Shown here: piece by piece, positions 1 to 5,761 of the stretch
Position numbering within the stretch: the stretch's first letter is position 1
Layout: each line of letters opens with the position of its first letter
NCBI RefSeq assembly: GCF_036639235.1
Contig: NZ_JAVWJB010000065.1
Span: forward strand, 1-5,935
Length of the DNA stretch: 5,935 nucleotides
Direction of reading: 5' to 3'
Source of the DNA: Clostridium_AB sp036639235
Lineage (GTDB): Bacteria > Bacillota > Clostridia > Clostridiales > Caloramatoraceae
The notes under the pieces: model-generated
Databases searched by the model: none
Seen by the model: the letters and a program-made list of their open reading frames with translations, nothing else
Told to the model about the DNA's origin: nothing
Made by a program: the position numbers and the translations under genes

Positions 1-21
1 AATAGATCGAGGGCTTAATCT
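1..21 (+). rRNA. rrl: 23S rRNA, 3' end only (partial)
   Basis: The first bases match the conserved 3' terminus of bacterial 23S rRNA (AATAGATCGAGGGCTTAATC, corresponding to the ATCGATCGAGGACTTAACC end in Bacillus). Almost the whole gene lies left of the window. The exact 3' end is estimated from memory of the family to within a few bases. The 5S gene and a tRNA follow in the usual order, which supports the call. Confidence 0.8.
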
Positions 22-71
22 AAGTTTTAAATGCTGTGCAGTTTTCAGAGAACTAAATTCTCAGAGGAATA

Positions 72-128
72 CAAAATTTAATAAATTTTGCATACAGACT
101 CCTAAGAAGCATAGCTTCTAAGAGCGTC
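72..128 (+). other. 23S-5S spacer with two hairpins, probable rRNA processing stems
   Basis: Two inverted repeats lie between 23S and 5S. Bases 72-79 and 83-90 form a perfect 8-bp stem with a 3-nt loop. Bases 97-110 pair irregularly with 114-128 around an ATA loop; the core GAAGC/GCTTC is perfect. The second stem ends six bases before the mature 5S start, so it probably marks a precursor cleavage region. The processing role is inferred from position; only the complementarity is seen directly. Confidence 0.5.
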
Positions 129-134
129 TAGCAC

Positions 135-252
135 ATCAAGTGATGATGGCAGAGAGGATACACCCGTTCCCATACCGAACACGAAGGTTAAGCTCTCTAA
201 CGCCGATAGTACTAGTCTGGTGACGGACTGGGAGGGTAGGAAGTCGCTTGGT
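135..252 (+). rRNA. rrf: 5S rRNA
   Basis: This is the 5S RNA of the large ribosomal subunit. The conserved core CCCGTTCCCATACCGAACAC is present near 162-182, followed by AAGGTTAAGCTCTCTAACGCC and the GGGAGGGTAGG segment. The ends were set by helix I: 135-142 (ATCAAGTG) pairs with 245-252 (CGCTTGGT), giving 118 nt, a normal length. It sits about 110 bases after the 23S end and 10 bases before tRNA-Asn, so it belongs to the rrn operon entering from the left. The ends may be off by one or two bases. Confidence 0.95.
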
Positions 253-262
253 TTAAAAATGT

Positions 263-337
<75 letters not shown>

Positions 338-366
338 TTTTTATTTTTTGACCCTTTTAAGCAATT

Positions 367-395
367 AAAGGCATAGAATTTTCTATGCCTTTTTT
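367..395 (+). terminator. Intrinsic terminator of the rrn-tRNA-Asn operon
   Basis: AAAGGCATAGAA (367-378) is a perfect inverted repeat of 381-392 around two bases, and the right arm runs into a T tract (390-395). A second T-rich stretch sits right after the tRNA (338-349). This ends the rRNA transcript before the promoter at 420. Confidence 0.85.
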
Positions 396-419
396 ATATT
401 TACAGCTATTACTATTGTC

Positions 420-448
420 TTTACAATATTATGAGTTATATGTATAAT
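420..448 (+). promoter_or_regulatory. Sigma-A promoter for the DUF896-gltX transcript
   Basis: The -35 is TTTACA (420-425), the spacer is 17 nt, and the -10 is TATAAT (443-448, perfect consensus). Transcription should start near 454-456, giving a leader of about 170 nt before the first start codon, with a conditional terminator inside it. Confidence 0.8.
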
Positions 449-454
449 TAAGTA

Positions 455-577
455 GGTTATGAATATAGGATATGATTGATGGTAACATCCACTGTATCTA
501 TAGGAGACCTTTTATTTATATTAGGTGACGCAGCGAAGTTATCCCTTCGTCCTATTTTTAGGATGAAGGGATTTTTT
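455..577 (+). promoter_or_regulatory. T-box-like leader with conditional terminator upstream of DUF896-gltX
   Basis: Two exclusive folds share the bases 543-554. The terminator pairs 541-554 with 559-572 (14 bp, one G-U, TTTT loop) and is followed by T residues 572-577. The alternative pairs TAGG (522-525) with CCTA (551-554) and GCGAAG (533-538) with CTTCGT (545-550), leaving a 7-nt bulge at 526-532. This helix, 7-nt bulge, helix layout is that of a T-box antiterminator, but the bulge reads UGACGCA where the family has UGGNACC. Upstream, 464-473 and 494-502 form a stem with one bulged base (468), capped by GATG-GTAA-CATC (478-489). No full Stem I, AG bulge or Glu codon in a specifier loop was recognised. 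The leader is a strong candidate for transcription attenuation. The ligand is unknown: it could be a degenerate T-box or something derived from one. Confidence 0.6.
541..577 (+). terminator. Leader (attenuator) terminator before DUF896
   Basis: A stem of 14 bp (541-554 with 559-572) has one wobble at G549-T564, a TTTT loop and a T run at 572-577. It ends 47 bases before the DUF896 start codon, so it would stop transcription of the operon unless the alternative helix forms. Confidence 0.85.
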
Positions 578-624
578 AATACAAAAATACAAATACTATA
601 TAAAACTTTAAAGGAGAGATTTAT

Positions 625-831
625 ATGGCAACATTTAATTTAGAGAGAATTAATGAACTAGCTAAGAAGGCTAGAGAAGTTGGGTTAACTGACGAGGAGA
701 AGGCTGAACAGGAAAGAGAGAGACGTGCATACATAAATGCTTTCAAAAACAACCTAAAGGCAACACTTGATAATGTTGTTATTGTAGATGAAGAAGGCAA
801 CAAAAGAAAGCCAGGGGCGAAAAATAATTAA
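625..831 (+). CDS. DUF896 (UPF0291) small protein, YnzC-like
   Basis: This 68-residue protein belongs to the DUF896 family, whose best known member is B. subtilis YnzC. The family signature is plain in the N-terminal half: ERINELAKKAREVGLTDEEK at 7-26, then a charged helix (AEQERERRAYINAF, 27-40) and the VDEEGN segment near 54-59. The known fold is a short helical hairpin; no enzymatic activity is established, and the B. subtilis gene is linked to the SOS-induced yneA operon. It is cytoplasmic by sequence, with no membrane segment and many Lys, Arg and Glu residues. The start is supported by AAGGAGAGA at 611-619. gltX begins 25 bases after its stop with no terminator between, so both are probably one transcript under the attenuated leader. 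Why it travels with a synthetase is not clear. Confidence 0.92.
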   Translation: MATFNLERINELAKKAREVGLTDEEKAEQERERRAYINAFKNNLKATLDNVVIVDEEGNKRKPGAKNN

Positions 832-856
832 TTAATATAAAGGCAGGGATAAACTA

Positions 857-2506
857 ATGAATTATGAAGCTTTAGCAGATATTCTATTTCCGAATATCAA
901 GAGTACACCTGAGGACTATATAGAGAAGTATCCAGCAAGAGATTTATCAGGTGGAGGCTATGTTACTAGATATGCACCATCACCTACAGGATTCCAACAT
1001 ATAGGTGGAGTATTTGCAGCACTAGTTAACGAAAGATTATCAACTCAAAGTGGGGGAATATTTTATCTTAGAATAGAAGACACTGACCAAAAGAGAGAGG
1101 TTAAGGGTGCTATTGAAGATACTATAGCTACAATGCACAACTTTGGTATTGATTTTAGTGAAGGAATGATATCAGAGGAAGAAGAAAAGGGAAGCTATGG
1201 TCCTTATAGACAAAGTAAGAGAATAGATATTTACCAAACATTTGCAAAGAACCTTGTTAGTAAGGGGCTTGCTTATCCATGTTTCTGTTCTGAAGAAGAT
1301 ATTAACTCAATAAGAGAAGAGCAGGGAGCGATTAAGGCTACACCTGGTTACTATGGACAGTGGGCTAAGTGTCGTAATAAGTCAGAGGATGAAATTAAGT
1401 CAGCTATTGAAAATGGAGAGAAGTTTATATTAAGGCTTAAGTCACCAGGTTCGATGGAAAGAAGAGTAGAATTTAATGATCTTATTAAGGGAGATATATC
1501 ATTCCCTGAAAATGATCAAGATATAGTTATTATTAAGTCAGATGGTCTTCCAACTTACCATTTTGCACATGCAATAGATGATGCACTTATGGGAACTACA
1601 CATGTAATTAGAGGAGAAGAGTGGTTATCATCACTTCCTATACATGTTCAGCTATTTGATGTGCTTGGATTTAAGAGACCACATTATGCCCATATACCAA
1701 CTATTATGAAGCTTGATGGAAGTTCTAAGAGAAAGCTTAGCAAGAGAAAAGATGCTGAGAGTGCTGTTAGTTACTATAGAGAAGAAGGTTACCCAATTGA
1801 ATCAGTTGTTGAGTACCTACTTAATATTATTAATTCAAGCTTTGAAATGTGGAGAGAAGAGAACCCTACTACTTCATACTCAGAATTTAAGGTAGAACTT
1901 GATAAGATGAGTAAGAGTGGAGCTTTATTTGATATAGTTAAGCTTAATGACGTAAGTAAGAATGTTATATCAAAGATAAGTGCTAAGGATTTATATATAA
2001 GATATATTGAGTGGGCTAAGGAGTTTGATAGTGAAATGTATTCACTTGTTACAGCTGACGAGGCTATGTCACTTGAAATATTCAATATTGATAGAGAAGG
2101 ACCTAAGCCTAGGAAAGACTACGCTAAGATGAATGATGTCCGTGAAAAGATTTTCTTCTTCTTTGATAAGTTATTTATGGAAGATAAGGATATAGAATTA
2201 CCAAAGAACATGGATATCGATGAGGCTAAGAGAATTATTGAAGCATATGCTAAGGTATATAACTTTAATGATGATAAGGATGCATGGTTTGAGGGAGTTA
2301 AAGCCGTTGCAGTAGAACTTGGTTATGCCACAGATAGAAAGGCATACAAGAAGGAGCCAGAAGCATTTAAAGGCATGGTTTCAGATATTGCAGGGGCAAT
2401 AAGAGCAGCACTCACACATAGATCTAACACACCAGACCTTTACACAATAATGCAGATTATAGGTGAAGATAAGGTTCGTTTAAGATTTGCTTCATTTATA
2501 AAGTAA
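857..2506 (+). CDS. gltX: Glutamyl-tRNA synthetase (class I)
   Basis: It charges tRNA with glutamate using ATP. The Rossmann catalytic core starts at about residue 35 with YVTRYAPSPTGFQHIGG, whose HIGH box reads HIGG (48-51). FYLRIEDTD (69-77) is the conserved Glu-site region, and the KMSKS loop is KLSKR (293-297). A possible metal site has Cys142, Cys144 and Cys172 with Tyr165/166 nearby; the fourth ligand of the E. coli CxC-CxH pattern is not obvious. LPTYHFAHAIDDALMGTTHVIRGEEW (231-256) is typical of GluRS. Residues from about 330 form the helical anticodon-binding part. At 549 residues it exceeds the usual 470-490, with about 34 extra N-terminal residues and a divergent C-terminal half. 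I recall such long GluRS proteins from Clostridia. The ribosome site (AGGCAGGGA, 841-849 region) is modest. It follows DUF896 and ends at its own terminator. Confidence 0.95.
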   Translation: MNYEALADILFPNIKSTPEDYIEKYPARDLSGGGYVTRYAPSPTGFQHIGGVFAALVNERLSTQSGGIFYLRIEDTDQKREVKGAIEDTIATMHNFGIDFSEGMISEEEEKGSYGPYRQSKRIDIYQTFAKNLVSKGLAYPCFCSEEDINSIREEQGAIKATPGYYGQWAKCRNKSEDEIKSAIENGEKFILRLKSPGSMERRVEFNDLIKGDISFPENDQDIVIIKSDGLPTYHFAHAIDDALMGTTHVIRGEEWLSSLPIHVQLFDVLGFKRPHYAHIPTIMKLDGSSKRKLSKRKDAESAVSYYREEGYPIESVVEYLLNIINSSFEMWREENPTTSYSEFKVELDKMSKSGALFDIVKLNDVSKNVISKISAKDLYIRYIEWAKEFDSEMYSLVTADEAMSLEIFNIDREGPKPRKDYAKMNDVREKIFFFFDKLFMEDKDIELPKNMDIDEAKRIIEAYAKVYNFNDDKDAWFEGVKAVAVELGYATDRKAYKKEPEAFKGMVSDIAGAIRAALTHRSNTPDLYTIMQIIGEDKVRLRFASFIK

Positions 2507-2513
2507 AGCAATT

Positions 2514-2545
2514 AAGCATATGGATTATCCATATGCTTTAATTTT
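2514..2545 (+). terminator. Intrinsic terminator after gltX
   Basis: AAGCATATGGA (2514-2524) pairs perfectly with 2528-2538 around TTA, followed by TTTAATTTTT. It starts eight bases after the gltX stop and closes the DUF896-gltX operon. Confidence 0.85.
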
Positions 2546-2555
2546 TGTATAGTTA

Positions 2556-2564
2556 TGGTATAAT
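2556..2564 (+). promoter_or_regulatory. Extended -10 promoter for the 66-residue membrane protein
   Basis: TGGTATAAT gives a perfect -10 hexamer (2559-2564) with the TGn extension. The -35 region falls in the T-rich tail of the gltX terminator and shows only weak similarity to consensus, as is common with extended -10 promoters. The start would be near 2571, about 40 bases before the ATG. Confidence 0.6.
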
Positions 2565-2611
2565 AATACAAACTAACATATAGTTTATTAATACTTGCAG
2601 GAGGTGAAGTT

Positions 2612-2812
2612 ATGGGAGATAATAATAGTCACGAAAGAGAAGATAAAAGAATTCGAGATGAATATTCACAGCGACCTGAAATTAACTTTAGTAATGGAGT
2701 AAATAGATCTGAGATAGGTGACTTAGCCCAAGTATCTAGAAACGGATGGAAGGTAAACCTTATAATAATTGCTGTATTAATTGGAATATACATATATATG
2801 AAATATAAATAA
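2612..2812 (+). CDS. Small tail-anchored membrane protein, function unknown
   Basis: I do not recognise the family of this 66-residue protein. Residues 1-45 are hydrophilic and highly charged (SHEREDKRIRDEY near 6-18). Residues 48-63 are a single hydrophobic helix (VNLIIIAVLIGIYIYM), ending in the basic tail KYK. There is no N-terminal signal peptide, so it looks like a C-terminally anchored protein with the charged part probably in the cytoplasm. The start is well supported by a near-perfect Shine-Dalgarno sequence, AGGAGGTGA (2599-2607), and an extended -10 promoter precedes it. It is separated from gltX by a terminator and is convergent with glnS, so it is probably a single-gene unit. The strong ribosome site and compact transcription unit argue for a real gene. 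Confidence 0.8.
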   Translation: MGDNNSHEREDKRIRDEYSQRPEINFSNGVNRSEIGDLAQVSRNGWKVNLIIIAVLIGIYIYMKYK

Positions 2813-2821
2813 TAATAAAAT

Positions 2822-2855
2822 AAAGCAGCTGCCGAGGTTATATGGCAGCTGCTTT
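2822..2855. terminator. Probable bidirectional terminator between the 66-residue gene and glnS
   Basis: AAAGCAGCTGCC (2822-2833) and GGCAGCTGCTTT (2844-2855) form a perfect 12-bp stem around a 10-nt loop. Flanking A-rich (2813-2824) and T-rich (2853-2862) tracts give a U run in either direction. It ends three bases from the glnS stop codon (2858-2860), so it serves both convergent genes. Confidence 0.88.
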
Positions 2856-2857
2856 TA

Positions 2858-4516
2858 TTATTTAACTTTAAATGAGCTTTTTAGGGACACAATTCTATTA
2901 AATACTGTGTTGTCTTCAGTTGAAAGCTTAGGGTCAACATTAAAGTAGCCATGTCTAAATAACTGAAGCTTATCATTACCCTTAACATTTGAAGCACTTG
3001 GCTCTATAAATCCTTTAAGGATTTCCATTGAATTTGGATTTATTTGCTCAAGGAAGTGTTTATCCTTATCTTCCTCAGCATCGCTATCAAGTATTAGTGG
3101 TTCATATAGTCTAAATTCACATGGCTTAGCTGCATTTGCATCTACCCAGTGAATAGTTCCTTTAACCTTACGGCCTGTAAATCCACTACCACTCTTAGTT
3201 TCTGGGTCATAAGTACAGTGAATTTCAATTACATTTCCGTTTTCATCCTTAATAACGTCATTACATTTAACAAAGTAAGCACCCTTAAGTCTAACCTCAT
3301 TACCAGGGAATAGTCTAAAGTACTTCTTAGGAGGATTCTCCATAAAGTCTTCCTGTTCCACATACACTTCCCTTGAGAAAGGAACAAGCCTCTTGCCCTT
3401 GCTTTCATCATCTGGAGCATTTTCTATTTCAAGCATTTCTGTTTGACCTTCTGGGTAGTTAGTAATAACTAATTTTAAAGGTTTAATAACAGCCATAGCA
3501 CGAGGTGCATCTGCTAAATCCTCTCTAATAAAGTGTTCAAGCATAGCAGAATCAACTGTTGAATTAGCCTTAGCAACTCCTATTTCACGGCAGAAGTTCT
3601 TAATAGCATTTGGGGTATAACCAAGTCTTCTAAGTCCTGAAATAGTAGGCATTCTAGGATCATCCCATCCATCAACTACTTTTTCATCAACTAGAAGCTT
3701 AAGTTTTCTTTTACTCATAACAGTGTTTGTAATATTAAGTCTAGCAAACTCTATTTGACGAGGAGTTGCCTCCATTTCACATTCAGATACAACCCATTCG
3801 TATAGTGGTCTATGATCTTCAAACTCTAAACTACAAATTGAGTGGGTAATTCCTTCAATAGCATCTTCAAGTGGATGAGCAAAGTCATACATAGGATAGA
3901 TGCACCACTTATCACCTGTATTGTGGTGAACAGAGTGTGAAATTCTATAGATAATAGGATCTCGCATATTAATATTAGGAGAAGACATATCTATCTTAGC
4001 TCTAAGTACCATAGAACCATCTTTAAAGTCACCATTTTTCATTTTTTCAAATAACTCAAGATTTTCTTCAATACTTCTGTTTCTATAAGGGCTATCCTTA
4101 CCTGGCTGTGTTAGAGAACCCCTATATTCCTTCATTTCATCAGGTGTAAGTTCACAAACGTAAGCCTTACCTTTTTTAATAAGTAAAACTGCTCTATTGT
4201 ACATTTCTTCGAAATAGTTGGATGCGAAGAAAAGATTGTCCCAGTCATAGCCTAACCACTTAACATCTTCTTTAATAGATTCTACATATTCAGTATCTTC
4301 CTTAACTGGATTAGTGTCATCGAATCTAAGGTTTGTTTTCCCCTTAAATTCATCACCTAGCTCAAAGTTAAGAATAATAGCCTTAGCATGGCCTATATGT
4401 AAGTAACCATTAGGCTCAGGTGGAAAACGAGTAATAATCTCTTGGTGTTTACCATTTTCAAGATCATCAACAATAATGTTTCTAATAAAATTAGATGAGT
4501 TCATTTCTGTAGACAT
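2858..4516 (-). CDS. glnS: Glutaminyl-tRNA synthetase (class I)
   Basis: It charges tRNA-Gln directly with glutamine and ATP. The 552-residue length matches E. coli GlnRS (about 554). The catalytic core starts with ITRFPPEPNGYLHIGHAKA; the HIGH box is exact (40-43). RFDDTNP (64-70) is the GlnRS and eukaryotic-GluRS version of the substrate strand. YDFAHPLEDAIEGITHSICSLEFEDHRPLY (210-239) is diagnostic of GlnRS, and MSKRK (267-271) is the KMSKS loop. Residues from about 340 form the two beta-barrel anticodon-binding domains. The start at 4516 has GAGAGGAA about 8 bases upstream on the minus strand; Met5 is a less likely alternative. GlnRS in Firmicutes is patchy and usually explained by ancient transfer, since many use GluRS plus GatCAB instead. 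It runs against both neighbouring rrn operons and shares a terminator with the 66-residue gene. Its promoter could not be fixed in the AT-rich upstream DNA. Confidence 0.97.
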   Translation of the reverse strand: MSTEMNSSNFIRNIIVDDLENGKHQEIITRFPPEPNGYLHIGHAKAIILNFELGDEFKGKTNLRFDDTNPVKEDTEYVESIKEDVKWLGYDWDNLFFASNYFEEMYNRAVLLIKKGKAYVCELTPDEMKEYRGSLTQPGKDSPYRNRSIEENLELFEKMKNGDFKDGSMVLRAKIDMSSPNINMRDPIIYRISHSVHHNTGDKWCIYPMYDFAHPLEDAIEGITHSICSLEFEDHRPLYEWVVSECEMEATPRQIEFARLNITNTVMSKRKLKLLVDEKVVDGWDDPRMPTISGLRRLGYTPNAIKNFCREIGVAKANSTVDSAMLEHFIREDLADAPRAMAVIKPLKLVITNYPEGQTEMLEIENAPDDESKGKRLVPFSREVYVEQEDFMENPPKKYFRLFPGNEVRLKGAYFVKCNDVIKDENGNVIEIHCTYDPETKSGSGFTGRKVKGTIHWVDANAAKPCEFRLYEPLILDSDAEEDKDKHFLEQINPNSMEILKGFIEPSASNVKGNDKLQLFRHGYFNVDPKLSTEDNTVFNRIVSLKSSFKVK

Positions 4517-4731
4517 ATATTATATTCCTCTCTAAAAATATATTTGAAATAAATAAGACCTAAACAATATGTTTTAATAATAATTTTAAACTAATAAGGA
4601 AAAAAAATAAAGTCTTACTATAATAATATGGTTTAATAGCAAAATAAAGTTCTAATATTATTATAATAAAGCATATTTTCAACAAAATATTATATAAAGA
4701 GTAACAAAATTTATGTTAACTGAATAATATA

Positions 4732-4759
4732 AAATTGTGAATGGAAAAATTCACAATTT
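4732..4759. repeat. Perfect 11-bp inverted repeat upstream of the Cys-rich gene
   Basis: AAATTGTGAAT (4732-4742) is an exact inverted repeat of ATTCACAATTT (4749-4759), with six bases, GGAAAA, between. It is not followed by a T run, so it is unlikely to be a terminator for the plus strand. It sits 40 bases before the start codon and could be a repressor or activator operator, or an mRNA 5' hairpin that stabilises the transcript. Confidence 0.6.
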
Positions 4760-4767
4760 AAATAAAA

Positions 4768-4788
4768 CCTAATTTAATATTATTTAGG
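4768..4788 (+). other. Small hairpin overlapping the Shine-Dalgarno of the Cys-rich gene
   Basis: CCTAA (4768-4772) can pair with TTAGG (4784-4788), which includes the first three bases of AGGAGGT (4786-4792). The stem is only 5 bp with an 11-nt AT loop, so on its own it is weak. It could reduce initiation slightly. Confidence 0.3.
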
Positions 4789-4798
4789 AGGTAATATT

Positions 4799-5380
4799 AT
4801 GAGCTTTGGAAATTTAGGAAGAGGATGTTGTAAAAATAGTAAGAGATCATCAAATAATCAAAGAAGAAAATGTTGCAATCATAAGTCAAGTGGTTATAAT
4901 CATTCATATTGCAATCCAGTAGATTGTGTAGATGATGAATTTGACTGCTGTAATAGTTATGATTGTTGCTGTCCAGAAGAGACAAGTTGGTGTCAAGTAG
5001 ATAATTATAATACATCATCATGCTCATATGTTGTAGGTAATAATGCAAACGTAGCTATTAACAATTGTGATTGTGAGGTACAAGTTGATATTAAAGTTAG
5101 GGAACAAAATGGAGTTAGAGTATGGGGAAGAATAACAGATTGCCAAGGTAACCCAGTATCAGAAGTTTTAGTAAAGCTTGTAAAGCAAATACCTGGTGGG
5201 TATGCAGGGGTTGCCCATACAATAACAGATTGTTCAGGATTCTATCAATTTGAAGTAAGTAAGGATAGTTGCTGCCAAAACTATTTAATATTAGCAAGTA
5301 AAGAAGCAAGAGGTACTGAAAGAGTAGTATCAGGAAGTGGTAACTGTAAAAATATATGTTCATGTGGAAAGTGTCATTAA
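4799..5380 (+). CDS. Cysteine-rich protein with carboxypeptidase-regulatory-like domain, possible spore surface protein
   Basis: I do not recognise a named gene. The 193-residue protein has 23 cysteines (12%), many in pairs or triplets (10-11, 25-26, 50-51, 56-58, 158-159), and ends CSCGKCH. The N-terminal 65 residues are Asn, Ser and Cys rich and likely disordered or cross-linked. Residues 93-165 look like a small beta-sandwich of the carboxypeptidase-regulatory/CnaB kind: VRVWGRITDCQGNPVSEVLV, then TITDCSGFYQFEV, the usual G-x-V-x-D-x-x-G-x-P ... T-D-x-x-G-x-Y-x-F pattern. In this case each TD is followed by Cys, giving a repeated ITDC-x-G motif. There is no signal peptide or membrane helix. 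Cys-rich proteins without signals in Clostridia are often spore coat or exosporium components made in the mother cell; that role is inferred from composition only. AGGAGGT at 4786-4792 supports the start. The gene stands alone and ends at a terminator. Confidence 0.85.
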   Translation: MSFGNLGRGCCKNSKRSSNNQRRKCCNHKSSGYNHSYCNPVDCVDDEFDCCNSYDCCCPEETSWCQVDNYNTSSCSYVVGNNANVAINNCDCEVQVDIKVREQNGVRVWGRITDCQGNPVSEVLVKLVKQIPGGYAGVAHTITDCSGFYQFEVSKDSCCQNYLILASKEARGTERVVSGSGNCKNICSCGKCH

Positions 5381-5450
5381 TATAATTAAATACTCCTAAC
5401 TTATTGTATTTGTATGGTAGTTTTAGTATTAACCCTATTAAAACAAAGGG

Positions 5451-5483
5451 GCCTCTCACTAAATAAGTGGGGGGCTTATTTTT
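5451..5483 (+). terminator. Intrinsic terminator after the Cys-rich gene
   Basis: GCCTCTCACT (5451-5460) pairs with AGTGGGGGGC (5466-5475), 10 bp with two G-T wobbles, loop AAATA, followed by TTATTTTT. It lies 70 bases after the stop codon. Confidence 0.88.
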
Positions 5484-5760
5484 AATATAAAAAATATAAT
5501 ACTACTTAAAAATAAATCTATAAGGAAAATAATATTTGTGCAAAATATTCAGTTTGTTATATGGATTTTAAATCTCAGCATAATTTATAGGTTTAAAAAA
5601 TAATAAAAATGAAGAATATTAGTAGTTTTGAACTGCTAATGAGATAAGTTTATTGTTTTTTAATAACAACATTACCTAGTGTATCTTGTATATATAATTA
5701 AAGATATATAAAGAATTAAGAAGTAATATGAATATAAAATTTGTTAATAGGACTATTTCA
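5484..5760. other. AT-rich non-coding stretch before the rrn promoters
   Basis: No supported gene was found in either direction. Small inverted repeats occur at 5531-5549 (AATATTT/AAATATT) and 5618-5640 (ATTAGTAG/CTGCTAAT with one wobble, 7-nt loop), neither with a terminator T run. TATAAT appears at 5693-5698 but without a clear -35. Only very short open frames are present and none has a ribosome site. Confidence 0.6.
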
Positions 5761-5761
5761 T

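Larger units (their letters stand above)
4534..4798. promoter_or_regulatory. Divergent intergenic region between glnS and the Cys-rich gene
   Basis: This stretch of about 265 bases is extremely AT-rich and must hold both divergent promoters. On the minus strand, TTGAAA (reverse complement of about 4677-4682) is followed after 16 nt by TAATAT, a weak glnS promoter candidate that would leave a leader of over 130 nt. On the plus strand no convincing sigma-A promoter stands out. A perfect inverted repeat at 4732-4759 and a small hairpin touching the ribosome site at 4768-4788 are listed separately. No T-box or other known riboswitch was recognised ahead of glnS. Confidence 0.4.

Noticed and set aside
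455..577. Leader as a known riboswitch class (c-di-GMP, THF, glutamine, fluoride, ZTP, preQ1)
   Set aside because: I compared it from memory with the conserved cores of these classes and none fits; only the T-box antiterminator geometry matches.
1789..2085. Minus-strand open frame inside gltX
   Set aside because: It lies wholly within a well-supported synthetase gene and has a low-complexity Ser/Leu/Ile composition typical of a shadow frame.
4554..4617. Long-range complementarity TAAGAC/GTCTTA in the glnS upstream region
   Set aside because: Six pairs separated by about 50 AT-rich bases is not enough to claim a leader structure, and no T-box or riboswitch consensus accompanies it.
4672..4679. 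CATATTTT as a sigma-K-like -10 for the Cys-rich gene
   Set aside because: It fits CATANNNT, but no AC was found at the right distance upstream, and such strings are common in AT-rich DNA.
4797..5048. Minus-strand open frame opposite the Cys-rich gene
   Set aside because: Its Tyr/Asn/His/Leu-rich product is the mirror of Cys and Asn codons on the other strand, and it has no start signals.
5115..5459. Minus-strand open frame over the 3' half of the Cys-rich gene
   Set aside because: It begins inside the plus-strand terminator region and gives a Leu/Tyr-rich sequence without recognisable domains or a convincing ribosome site.
5609..5647. Twelve-codon open frame (MKNISSFELLMR) in the last intergenic region
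   Set aside because: No Shine-Dalgarno sequence precedes it and the length is within chance expectation for this base composition.
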